A stretch of 64,000 nucleotides of DNA from Oscillospiraceae bacterium (lineage in GTDB: Bacteria; Bacillota; Clostridia; Oscillospirales; CAG-272), in contig SVQT01000003.1 of NCBI GenBank assembly GCA_015065215.1, forward strand, positions 1-64,000, given 5' to 3'. Positions within the stretch are counted from its first letter, which is position 1. Each line of letters starts with the position of its first letter. The notes beneath the pieces were generated by a model that saw only the letters and a list, made by a program, of their open reading frames with translations, made no database searches and had not been told where the DNA came from. Shown here one piece after another: positions 8,905 through 19,500 of the stretch. The translations under genes were made by a program, and so were the position numbers.

Positions 8905-10722
8905 ATGGCACGTCGCAAAAAGATTGAATCAGAAGAAAATATAACGCCTGCCAAGGCAGAAACGACATCGGCCACGGAGGAAATCCAAGCCGAAAGCGAA
9001 GAACAGGCCTCAAAATCTGCCCCAACGAAAGACACAAAAAGAAAGAAGAAAGCGCAGGACGACCTGCCGCCGATAGATCAAAGCTTGCTGTTGATTCCTA
9101 TCGGGGATGAAGGTCAAAAAGAGCGCAAAATAGAGAAAAAGACGCCGAACGGTAGTGAAAAACCTGCGGCTCGCTCTAAAAATTTACCTACAATCAGTGG
9201 CACCCGGCAAGTACAGAAATCCACCGTTCCGTTGGATTTTCCTGCCATAGAAAAGAAAAATTTGGCCAAGACGTTGCTCTTGCTGCTGATCTTTGCCGCC
9301 GTGATTGTTGCCTCTGTTTTGATTTTTGTTTTTCGCCCCAGCGACTATGATGAGCGTACACATTCGGTCAATTTTTTCTATGCGCCTGAGCGCGAGGTAA
9401 CGGTGATTGCTGTGGACGGTCGTACCAGAGGGGAAGTTAGCGGAGAAGTTTCGCATTACGCCTATAACGGTAGCGGCAAGATCTGTGCCGCCATCGTTGG
9501 TGGCGATCTTTATGTCATTGAAGGGAAACAGATTGAAAAGGTGGCAGTTGGCGTGCAGGACTTCGTGCTTTCCGCCAACGGGAAGGTGCTTGCGTGGCGC
9601 AGTACAGAAAACGTCCTTTATTATGACACCTTAAAGGATAAAAATAGCCCTTCTCCCATTACAACGACCGCTACCGTCCCTCATTACGCGCTCTCACCCG
9701 ATGGCAAAGAGATGTTTTACACGTATGCCGCGACAGATACCGCGCTACTGTACGCCGGAATCTATTCCTGTACCGACAGCGCCCCTTATATACAGAGCCC
9801 GACAGGCATTTATCCGATAGCGGTTGCCAATAAGTGCAAGTATCTGTATTATACCGATGATAGCGGTGCCCTTTATATGATGATTGGCAAAACCGGCGAA
9901 AAGATTCCCTGTGGCAAGGAGCCAGAGCTTTCCAGCATTATTTTCAACCGGGACTATTCTCAGCTGATCTTTCGCAACGGTACCGAGACACGCATTTTCG
10001 CAAAGGGTGAGCAGATCCGTTTGCCGGGCATCAGCTCAACCGATCATTTGCTTTTTATGCCCAATCAGCGCGCGGCCATCCGCCCGTTGCGCGTGGGTGC
10101 GCAATATTTGGTAGACGACTTTTTTGATCAGTACTATTTGCTCTATACCGGTAGTGGTATCAAGCTTGTCTATCTGGAAAAAAAGAAAAGCCAGGCGATT
10201 ATCGGTGATGTTTCATACGTGGACGGTCCCGAAACCGTTACCGTTACCGATAAGGCGGTCTTTTTCCTCTCCACCTCAAAAGAAGAATCCACCTCTCGTA
10301 CCAAGTTGTTCCGTTGCCCGAACGGTAAAATTGCCGAGGAGCAATTGGCTTGGGATGTCACCGCTTTTTGCGCCAATGTAGACGGTAGCCGTATTCTTTA
10401 CACCGATGTGCAGGGGGCACTCTATTCTCGTAAAATTGGCTCTACTTCTCAGCGCCTTTGCGACAGTATTGTGATTGAGAGCCTTTGCGTGACCGCGCAG
10501 GACGCTTTCTATTTCTATCAATCCGAAGGCGTTTTGATGGTCAGTGATAACGGCGAAGCCCCCAGGTTGATCCAAGAGGACGTTGGTGAATTTTTTGTGG
10601 ACGCCCAAACGCTTTATTACGCGACCGGGCAGGATGAAAGCGGCGTTGGTACCGTTTATGCGGTACACCGCAATCGCCGAAAGGTGCGAGAGATCGCCCA
10701 GCACGTGATCGGTATGAGCTGA
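8905..10722 (+). CDS. Hypothetical single-pass membrane protein, large extracytoplasmic beta-propeller-like domain
   Basis: K/E-rich N-term, one TM (TLLLLLIFAAVIVASVLIFVF), repeated YYTDD/LYYD-like blades; ATG 8905 preferred given the GAAAGGAGGGG SD. Confidence 0.65.
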   Translation: MARRKKIESEENITPAKAETTSATEEIQAESEEQASKSAPTKDTKRKKKAQDDLPPIDQSLLLIPIGDEGQKERKIEKKTPNGSEKPAARSKNLPTISGTRQVQKSTVPLDFPAIEKKNLAKTLLLLLIFAAVIVASVLIFVFRPSDYDERTHSVNFFYAPEREVTVIAVDGRTRGEVSGEVSHYAYNGSGKICAAIVGGDLYVIEGKQIEKVAVGVQDFVLSANGKVLAWRSTENVLYYDTLKDKNSPSPITTTATVPHYALSPDGKEMFYTYAATDTALLYAGIYSCTDSAPYIQSPTGIYPIAVANKCKYLYYTDDSGALYMMIGKTGEKIPCGKEPELSSIIFNRDYSQLIFRNGTETRIFAKGEQIRLPGISSTDHLLFMPNQRAAIRPLRVGAQYLVDDFFDQYYLLYTGSGIKLVYLEKKKSQAIIGDVSYVDGPETVTVTDKAVFFLSTSKEESTSRTKLFRCPNGKIAEEQLAWDVTAFCANVDGSRILYTDVQGALYSRKIGSTSQRLCDSIVIESLCVTAQDAFYFYQSEGVLMVSDNGEAPRLIQEDVGEFFVDAQTLYYATGQDESGVGTVYAVHRNRRKVREIAQHVIGMS

Positions 10723-10804
10723 TCATGAGAAGCCTCAATGCTTATTGAAACGGCCTTTTGTATGCCAAAGGGCGCAATTTCTCGCGGGTAAGCTTAAAAA
10801 CACT

Positions 10805-10844
10805 TTTGCGGGACCTGGCGTTTATGAACGCCAGGTCCCGCAAA
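10805..10844 (+). terminator. Terminator-like hairpin
   Basis: Perfect 18-bp stem tttgcgggacctggcgtt/aacgccaggtcccgcaaa, 4-nt loop, then gtttta. Confidence 0.65.
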
Positions 10845-10947
10845 GTTTTAGAATGTATTTTGACACAGGATTCTTGGAGCCTTGAATTTCTAAATTTTTT
10901 TTGATCGTGTTGCGCTTCTATTGAGAATTCACGCTCAAAAATTCAAC

Positions 10948-10990
10948 GCAAAAAGCCACCCTCGCCAAAACGAGGGTGGCTTCGCTTTTT
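10948..10990 (-). terminator. Terminator for the ATPase gene
   Basis: aaaaagccaccctcg ccaaaa cgagggtggcttcgcttttt. Confidence 0.65.
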
Positions 10991-12188
10991 ACCATTCTTC
11001 CTTAAGCAGAAAATCTGCAATATGCACGATATCAATGCCGTTGTCGTTGCCGATGGCAAGTGGGTCCTTGCAGACCACGTATTTGTGATAGTGATCCTTG
11101 ATGTGCATCAGATTGTCGGTCTCGCGGGTGGACTCGGTGGGGAGCTGGGCGCACACCTGGATATAGATCTTTTCGTCGCGGCGGATGCCCACAAAATCGA
11201 TCTCCTTGGTGTCCTGCTTGCCGATATACACGTCGTATCCGCGGCGCTTCATTTCGAGATACACGATGTTCTCCAGCATGGCGGCGACCATTTTGGTGTT
11301 GAAGCCCATCTTGCTGTATTTGATGGAGATATCCGAGAGGTAATATTTCTCCTGCGTTTTCAGCACCGATTTGCCCTGCAGGTCATAGCGCTGGCAGGGG
11401 TAGATGATGAACGCCTCCGAGAGCCACTTGATATAGTTGTAAACTGATTCGATGGAGATGGCGCGGTTCTCACTTTTCAGGAACTTGACGATGGCGCCCG
11501 CCGAGAAGGTCTTGCCTACGTTCTCAATGATATACTTGACCACGCGGTCAAACAGATCCTTATTGCGGATCTTGTGGCGCTTGGAAATGTCGCGCGTGAT
11601 GACCGAGGCGTAGATGCCCTCGACCACCTGATATGCCGAGCGCGTGTCAAAGTTGCTGATGCCAACGATGGGGAAGCCACCGTATTGCAGATACTCGTCA
11701 AACATGGCGCGCGGGTCGGCATCCTGCTTACCCTTGAACTCCAAATACTCGCGGAAGGAAAGGGTATAGACCGAGATCGGCACGTAGCGGCCCGTGAGGT
11801 AAGTGGAGATCTCGCCCGACATCAGCTTGGAGTTGGAGCCGGTGACGTAAATGTCCACGTCGGAGCCCTCCAAGAGACTGTTCAAAACCTTTTCCCAGCC
11901 CGCGACCTCTTGCAGCTCATCGAGGAGAAGATAGCACCGCCCCTTGCCCTCAATGGCGCTTTTGAGATCATTGTACATCTGCTTGGCAGTGAGGCCGTCA
12001 TCGATCTCCATTTCGGTGTATTTGCGGAAAATGATGTTCTCCGCAGGGATGCCGCGCTTTTGCAGCTCCAGCTTCATCATTTCGAGAATCGTAGACTTGC
12101 CCGAGCGCCGCACGCCGGAAAGGATCTTCACCAGCGGCACGTCAATAAAAGGCGTGATCGCGTTGATATAATCGGGTCGCAAGATCAT
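10989..12188 (-). CDS. AAA ATPase with DUF4143-like C-terminus
   Basis: SGVRRSGKSTILEMM Walker A, CYLLLDELQEV Walker B, VYITGSNSKLMSGEISTYLTGRY; ATG 12188 has SD ggaggtgg and upstream TTGACT-N17-TATACT on - strand. Confidence 0.88.
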   Translation of the reverse strand: MILRPDYINAITPFIDVPLVKILSGVRRSGKSTILEMMKLELQKRGIPAENIIFRKYTEMEIDDGLTAKQMYNDLKSAIEGKGRCYLLLDELQEVAGWEKVLNSLLEGSDVDIYVTGSNSKLMSGEISTYLTGRYVPISVYTLSFREYLEFKGKQDADPRAMFDEYLQYGGFPIVGISNFDTRSAYQVVEGIYASVITRDISKRHKIRNKDLFDRVVKYIIENVGKTFSAGAIVKFLKSENRAISIESVYNYIKWLSEAFIIYPCQRYDLQGKSVLKTQEKYYLSDISIKYSKMGFNTKMVAAMLENIVYLEMKRRGYDVYIGKQDTKEIDFVGIRRDEKIYIQVCAQLPTESTRETDNLMHIKDHYHKYVVCKDPLAIGNDNGIDIVHIADFLLKEEW

Positions 12189-12273
12189 AAAACCACCTCC
12201 GTTCAAGCGTAGTATACCAAAAAACAATGTAAAAGTCAACACTTTTTCGGTTATACAAGTAAAAACTTTTTGT

Positions 12274-12408
12274 TTACAACGGTTTTTGCGGTAACACGAA
12301 GCGTTCGAAGCTGATAAGGAGGTCTTTATACATGCCTTCCACCTCGGTATGCAGATCGTCATAGCGGGAATGACAGAAAAAAGGATTTGTAGTCTTCTTG
12401 ATTTTCAT
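12274..12408 (-). CDS. Possible 44-aa small ORF
   Basis: MKIKKTTNPFFCHSRYDDLHTEVEGMYKDLLISFERFVLPQKPL*; below the ORF track length cutoff. Confidence 0.3.
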   Translation of the reverse strand: MKIKKTTNPFFCHSRYDDLHTEVEGMYKDLLISFERFVLPQKPL

Positions 12409-12432
12409 AAAATTTTGATTTTGAGGTATAAT
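12404..12432 (+). promoter_or_regulatory. Putative recombinase promoter
   Basis: TTCATA-N17-TATAAT upstream of SD aggagg and ATG 12458. Confidence 0.5.
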
Positions 12433-12457
12433 ACTGTAAAAAGATCAGGAGGTCAAT

Positions 12458-13297
12458 ATGAAAACGATTACGAACAGTGACATTACAAGATTTGAGCGAT
12501 ATTTGTGGGAGGAGGAGCGTTCTGCCGCTACGCTAGACAAGTACTTGCGCGACGTGAATATGTTTCATAAGTGGCTGAACGGGCGTAGTTTTGATAAAGA
12601 ATCGGTCTTGAAATACAAGGCGGAGCTGTTGGAAAATTATGCGGTGGCAAGTGTTAATTCCATGCTATCCTCGCTCAATAGCTTTTTCGCGTTTTTGGAA
12701 TGGCACGAGCTGCGTGTGAAAACCGTTAAAGTGCAGCGACAGATCTTTGCGTCACGCGATAAGGAGCTGACGAAAGCAGAATATGAACGCTTGCTTTTGG
12801 CGGCGAAGGAAAAAGGGAATGAACGTTTGTGGTTATTGATGCAGACGATCTGTTCAGCAGGTATCCGCGTGTCGGAACTGCGGCACATCACGGTGGAGGC
12901 AGTGTGGTGCGGGCGTGCGGAAATCACTTGTAAAGGCAAACGTAGAATGGTATTTTTGCCAAATCAGCTTTGTCAAATGCTAATGCGGTATATAAAGGCC
13001 GAAAAAATAAAAAGCGGCTCCGTTTTTATTACTAAAAACGGGAAGCCGCTGGATCGCTCAAACATTTGGTCGGATATGAAAAAGTTATGTAAGGCGGCAA
13101 ACGTGTCGAGAAACAAGGTGTTTCCTCATAATCTTCGTCATCTTTTTGCTCGCACTTATTACAGTTTGCAAAAGGACATCGTACGTCTTGCCGATATTCT
13201 CGGACACAGTAGCGTGAACACGACCCGTATCTACACGATGGAAAGCGGTGAAATTCACCGCCGCCAGATTCAAAAGCTCGGACTTTTGCGATGTTAA
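12458..13297 (+). CDS. Tyrosine recombinase / phage integrase family
   Basis: N-terminal SAM-like core-binding region; catalytic motifs SAGIRVSELRH, HNLRHLFA, LGHSSVNTTRIYT. Confidence 0.93.
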   Translation: MKTITNSDITRFERYLWEEERSAATLDKYLRDVNMFHKWLNGRSFDKESVLKYKAELLENYAVASVNSMLSSLNSFFAFLEWHELRVKTVKVQRQIFASRDKELTKAEYERLLLAAKEKGNERLWLLMQTICSAGIRVSELRHITVEAVWCGRAEITCKGKRRMVFLPNQLCQMLMRYIKAEKIKSGSVFITKNGKPLDRSNIWSDMKKLCKAANVSRNKVFPHNLRHLFARTYYSLQKDIVRLADILGHSSVNTTRIYTMESGEIHRRQIQKLGLLRC

Positions 13298-13321
13298 CAA
13301 CATAATTTTGATTATGTGGTT
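13296..13321 (+). repeat. Inverted repeat IR-L of putative invertible promoter
   Basis: aacaacataattttgattatgtggtt; reverse complement of IR-R with 25/26 identity; overlaps the recombinase stop codon. Confidence 0.9.
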
Positions 13322-13343
13322 AATAGGACAAATTTCATTACAT

Positions 13344-13372
13344 ATTATAGCACGCACGACAAAATTTGTCAA
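13344..13372 (-). promoter_or_regulatory. Consensus sigma-A-type promoter on the minus strand inside the inverted-repeat-bounded segment
   Basis: Minus strand TTGACA (13372-13367), 17-nt spacer ending TGC (extended -10), TATAAT (13349-13344). Confidence 0.88.
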
Positions 13373-13444
13373 CTATATTCTCTTGAAATTCACAATCCGG
13401 AGAAAAAATCAACACGGTGATAGATATTCATAATTGATTCTTTT

Positions 13445-13471
13445 GGCGTATCATTGGGTGTACGCCTTTTT
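13445..13471 (+). terminator. Putative rho-independent terminator inside the invertible segment
   Basis: GGCGTA tcattgggtg TACGCC TTTTT. Confidence 0.55.
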
Positions 13472-13484
13472 GAGCTTCTGCAAG

Positions 13485-13510
13485 AACCACATAATCAAAA
13501 TTATGTGGTT
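13485..13510 (-). repeat. Inverted repeat IR-R of putative invertible promoter
   Basis: aaccacataatcaaaattatgtggtt; also internally palindromic (caagaaccacataat caaa attatgtggttcttg, 13481-13514). Confidence 0.9.
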
Positions 13511-13527
13511 CTTGAAAGGAGCAGAAA

Positions 13528-16500
13528 ATGAAAAACACGAGTAAATTGACAGCAGTTCTTTTGTGTCTTATACTTTGCATGATCGGCGTTTTTGCGTTTT
13601 CTGCCTGTAGTCCCGAGCAAGTAGATTTCAGCTTGGGCTTTGAGGCAGAGGGCGAGAAATATGCTACGATTACAACATCAGGGACAGAAGCCATTACAAT
13701 GCCCGAGGATCCGTCGAAGGAGGGCTACACCTTTGACGGTTGGTTCTGGGACAAGGATACTTGGGCAAAGCCCTTTACGGCAAATTCTTTGTTGGATGCT
13801 CCGCTATCCAGTGATATGATGGTATATGCAAAGTTCACACCTGTGAATTATACCATTACATATCACGTGGACGCAGGGACACATGAAAATACCGCGGCAT
13901 ATACCGTTGAGGATGCCGTGGCGCTTTTGGATGCAACAAAAGAGGGATACACCTTCCTTGGTTGGTATTCGGACGATGAATTTACCGTCAAAGTGACCGA
14001 GATCCCCGAGGGAACAACGGGAGATATGTCGCTTTATGCGAAATTTGAAGTAACAGCATATGCCATTGCCTACGAGAACACCAAAGGTGCGGAAAACAGC
14101 AATCCCGCAACCTATACCATTGAGAGCGAGACGATTATCCTGGCCGCGCTGTCCAAGCCCGGCTATACCTTTGAGGGCTGGTTTATCGGCGACGATGAAG
14201 TCACCGAAATTGCCGCCGGCAGCACAGGGAATATTACGCTCACCGCCAAGTGGACGTTGAACGGTTATCCCATCACTTATCACAATATGACGGGTGCCAC
14301 CAACACGAATCCCGATGCTTACGACGTGGAGGATCAGCCCCTCACGATTATGGATGCAAGCAAAACGGGCTATCGTTTCCTTGGCTGGTTTACGGCCAAT
14401 GAGGGCGGCGAGCCGGTTACGGCTATTGCTGTTGGTACAACGGGCGAAGTCAATTTGTATGCCCGTTGGGAGCTGATCACCTATACCGCCACCTTTAAAG
14501 CGGACGGCCAAACTGTGCAGGAAGTACCGTTTACGGTAGAAACCGTGGGCATTACGGCTCCCGGTGTTCCCGGCAAGACGGGGTACAGCGGCGTATGGGA
14601 GAACTATACCCTGATTGCGGATAATATCACCGTGAACGCGGTATATATGCCCATTCCTTACACCGTCACCTACACCAATACCAAGGATGCGCCCAACGGC
14701 AACCCTGCCGAGTACAACATCGAAAGCGCAACGATCACGCTTGCGCCCATCGAAAAGGCGGGCTACGTCTTTGATGGCTGGCATCATAACGGCACCAAGG
14801 TGACCGAAATCGCCGCGGGCTCGCACGGCAATATCACATTAGAGGCAAGATGGTCGCTGATCTCCTACAACATCACTTACATGTTTGAGGATAGCATCGG
14901 CAAATATCCCGGCACGGAACGCAATCCTGCCACCTATACGGTAGAGGACAACATTACCTTCATCAGCCTTGTGAACCACGCCACGGGCTATACCTTTGAC
15001 GGTTGGTACACCGCAAAGAACGTGGGAGAGGGCGAGAAGGTCACCGGCATCACTGCCGGCACCACCGATCCTATCACCGTTTACGCGCATTGGACGTTGG
15101 ATACCTATACCGTTACTTATCATAACACCAAGGGTGCCACCAACACCAATGCCACCACCTTTAACGTGGAGACCGCAACCTTTGAGATCGTCAATCTCGC
15201 TCTTACCGGTTACACCTTTGACGGTTGGTATACGAACGAGGGCCTGACCGTTGCCGCAAACACCACCGTGGAGAAGGGCACCACCGAGAGCCTGCATTTC
15301 TACGCCAAGTGGACGCCTATCGCATACAGTATTGATTATGTGCTGTACAACGGTACCTATACGGGAGAGGGTAACCCCGACAGCTATACCATCGAGAATG
15401 GCTTTACCTTCGTCGAGCCCACCCTTGAAGGATACGTGTTCGGCGGTTGGTACACCGCGGCCGAGGGCGGCACCAAGGTTACCGGCATCGTCGAGGGCAC
15501 CACGGGTAACAAAACCTACTACGCCCGTTGGATCCACATCTCCACCATCACCTTCTACACCAACGGCGGTAGCGCTGTGACAAGCATGACCCACCCCGCC
15601 GGTACGGTTATTACCGCGCCTGTGGCACCCGCCAAGGACTATTACACCTTTGCGGGCTGGTACACCAATGCGGCGCTGACAGACGCCTTTACCTTTACCG
15701 TGATGCCCGAGGAGAATATCACACTCTACGCCAAGTGGACTCCCACGCCCTACACGATTACCTACGTGTTGAACGGCGGTGAAAATCATGCCGAAAACGT
15801 GACCACCTATACCGTGGAGGATTCTGTCGTCATCGGCGATGCCTTCAAGGTGGGCTATCGCTTCGTTGGCTGGTTCACCGACGCAGAGTTCACCTCCGCC
15901 GTGGTCACCGAGATAGCCGCAGGCAATCACGGCCCCATCACGCTGTACGCAAACTATGCCATCAATCAGTATACCGTCAGCTTTGAAAGCAACGGCGGTA
16001 CTACGATTTCGGACATCACCCAAAATTACGCCACCGAGGTGACTGCCCCCGCCGCTCCCGCCAAAAACGGCTACCGCTTTGTGGGCTGGTATAGCGACAG
16101 CACGCTGAAAAACGCTTACACCTTCACCACGATGCCGGCTGAGGATATTACGCTCTATGCCAAGTGGGAGCTTGCCACCTATAACATTACGTATCACCTG
16201 AACGGCGGTACGAACGCCGCGGCCAACAAGGATACCTACACCATTACCTCCACTCCCGTTGCACTGGCCAACCCCTCCAAGGCGGGCTACACCTTCGGCG
16301 GATGGTACAGCAACAGCAATTACAGCACCCCCGTTACCGAGATCGCCGCAGGTAGCTACGGTGACGTAGAGGTCTTTGCCAAGTGGGATGTCATCACCTA
16401 CACCGTGACCTATCACGCCCCCAACGGCACCATCCACACCAATATCGCCACCTATACCGTGGAGACTGCCACGCACACCCTCACCGATGCAAGCTTGAAA

Positions 16501-19500
16501 GGGCACACCTTCGGTGGCTGGTATACAAGCGACGGCTATACGACCGCGGTAACGACGATCGCAGGCGGCAAGCTTGACAATATCGATCTTTACGCCAAGT
16601 TCACCGCAAACACCTATAACGTCTGGATGGACGGCAACGAGGCCGCCAGCGTCACGGTCAGCTTTGACCTCAACGGTGCCGAGGGTAGCGTTACCCCCCA
16701 AACGGTAACAGAAAACACCACCTTGACCTACCCCATCGTACCCACCCGCGCAGGATTTGTGTTCGGCGGTTGGTATGAGAGCGCCACTTGCAGCGGCACC
16801 CCCTTTGATTTCTCCGCACAGCTCTATCATGATGTAACTCTTTACGCCAAGTGGGTCGCCCTGGAAAATGTCACCGCCATCACCGTAGGCAGTACGGCAA
16901 GCGTGACTCTGAACGGCTCCGCCGAGCTGAAATACATGTTCATTCCGCTTGTCAGCGGCAACGTGACCATCACCACCACGGGTAGCTATGATACCTACGG
17001 CGCTCTGTATAGCGCCAACGGCACGCTGCTGCGCCGTGACGACGACACCGGCAGCGGTGATAACTTCCAGATCGTTTATAACGTGACCGCAGGCGAGGCC
17101 TATTATATCGGCGTGCGCGGATACAGCTCCTCTGTCACCGGAACTGTAACTCTTTCGGTCAATGGCAGCACAACGGTTGCCGCAGGCGGCTTTGTGAGAA
17201 GCGCCAACCGCGTGGAGGTCACCTTTGGCAAGGGCTTCACCCTCACCGTGCCCGCCGCACGCGATGGCTATAAGTTCCTTGGCTGGATGGATGCAGACGG
17301 CGTGCTTTACACCGACGCAAGCGGCGCGAGCGTCAAGAACTGGGACAAGGATGCCCACACCACGCTTGTTTCCAAATGGGAGCGCACCGTCTATACCATC
17401 ACCTTCTACGATGCCGACGGCACCACCAAGCTCTTTAGTGCCGAGTACGCCTTTGGCGAGCGCATCGACATGGCGGGCCACACCCCCACCAAGGCGGGCA
17501 AGAGCTTTCTTGGCTGGAAGCTGTCTGCCTCGGATAGCACCTACTACAACGCCACCACCATGCCCGACGAGAACGTGGAGCTCTACGCCCACTGGACTAA
17601 CTTCGGCCTTGGCACGGTGAAATATGATACCGATAAGACCGCCATCAGTGTCAGTGACGTGATCAGCCCCGCGCTGTTCGGCGTGATCTGCCTGGATACC
17701 GACGGCAACCTGGCCACCGTAGAGCTGGACGGCGCCGTGGAGGGCAGCTTTACCGCAGGCGGCACCATCACCGTGTATTTCAAGATCACCGGCGGCAACG
17801 CCACCCCCAAGTCCCTTGTGATCGAGAACGTCAAGGTCTACGGCGCGCCCACGCTTACGGTAAATAATCAATCGAATTACGCCAATATCCCCAGCGGCCT
17901 CACCGCCGCCCACTTCGGCGCATCGGGCAAGGATAGCTTTGGCAACCCTGCCACCATCGTGGTGCGTATCGAGGGCGAATACAAGGCGGGAGACACCGTT
18001 ACCGTTATTATCGAATCGGTTGACCCCGCAGGCAACGTCACCGCCGCCACCGTGGAGAACGTGAAGCTCTACGGCGCGCCTATTATAAGCTATAATGAAG
18101 AAAAGACCGCCATCAGCACGGCAGACACGCTGAGCGCCGCCCTGTTTGGCGCCACCGCAACCGATAGCTTTGGCGAGCCCCTCACCGTCACCGCAAGCCG
18201 TTACAGCGGCACGATTGCGGCAGGGAATAGCGTGGTCATTCGCCTGACCGCCACCGACAGCAAGGGCAATACTACCACCGTGGACGTCACCTGTAAGGTC
18301 TATGGCGCACCCACGATTGGCAACGCCACCACCACCGATTTCAAGGTGAGCGATGCCATTACCCCCGAAGCAATGGGAATGACCGCACAAGACACCTATG
18401 GTGAGGCACTGCCTATCACCCTCACCGTCAAGGAGGGAACCCAGACCGCAGGCGCGACCGTGGTATTCACCGCCACCGTCACCGACGCGGCAGGGAACAC
18501 CGCCACAAGGGAGGTCACCGTCAAGATCTACGGTGCTCCCACTATTACCTATGACCGTGAGGCCATCAAGGCGGGTGAGGATGCCACCGCTGATGCAAGC
18601 GTGCTGAACGCCGTGGCCAAGGATAGCTTTGGCAAGAGCCTCACCGTAACCGTCACCCTCAAATCCGGCGATCCCAATGCCAAATGCACCTACGTGGTTT
18701 ATACCCTCACCGCCACCGACCACCTGGGCAATACCGCCAGCATCGACACGGCGGCATTGGGCGTGTATGACGCAAACGACATCACGCTGAACGTGTCGGC
18801 CACCGCCACCGATAAGATCAAGCTGACGAGTAAGGGCGAGGAGTTTGAACCCACCTCTCGCGACTCCTTCGGCAACCCCTGCATCCTGCGCATCCAGGCC
18901 GCCGAGGGCTTCACCCTTGCGGGCGGAAATACAGTGAGCCTCTACGTGGTGGCAACCGACCCCGCCGGCAACGAGAAGTATAGCCCCCTCATTGCCGAGA
19001 TCAAGGTCTACGCCACCCCCACCGTTACCCTCTCTCAGGACTACGTGGAGGAAAGCACCACCATCCGCCGTATCTTCACCGTCACCGACAGCTTCGGCGA
19101 GACCCTGTATCACAGCATCACCGTGGAGGGGGAACAGGTCAACGGAGAATTTATCACCGTTACTGTGACTGCTACCGATGCCGCCGGCAATACCGTGACG
19201 GTGACCTACCGCTTCCTGGTGGGACACCATCCTCATACCGAGGGCACCGAGTGGATTGTTGACGTGGCGCCCACTTGTACCGCCGAGGGCCTGCACCACA
19301 CGATATGCGTCGTTTGCGGTTGGGTGATGCCTGCGAAGAGTATACCCCCAATCGCACATAACTACGAGAGTGGCTGTTGCACTGAGTGTGGAGATAAGTA
19401 TATTGCCTACACTCGCGAAGATAACTATATTTATTTTGGCGAATATCCCCAGACGCTCAAGAAAAGTGATGTTAGCATCACAAGTATCACTGACAATCGC

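Noticed and set aside
10989-13297. ATPase plus integrase as a complete integrated mobile element
   Set aside because: No relaxase, excisionase, att duplication or transfer genes seen. The recombinase is better explained by the adjacent inverted repeats.
13481-13514. IR-R as a simple transcription terminator/attenuator
   Set aside because: Perfect hairpin, but AT-rich with no following U-run. Its near-identical inverted partner 190 bp away and the recombinase neighbour fit a recombination site better.
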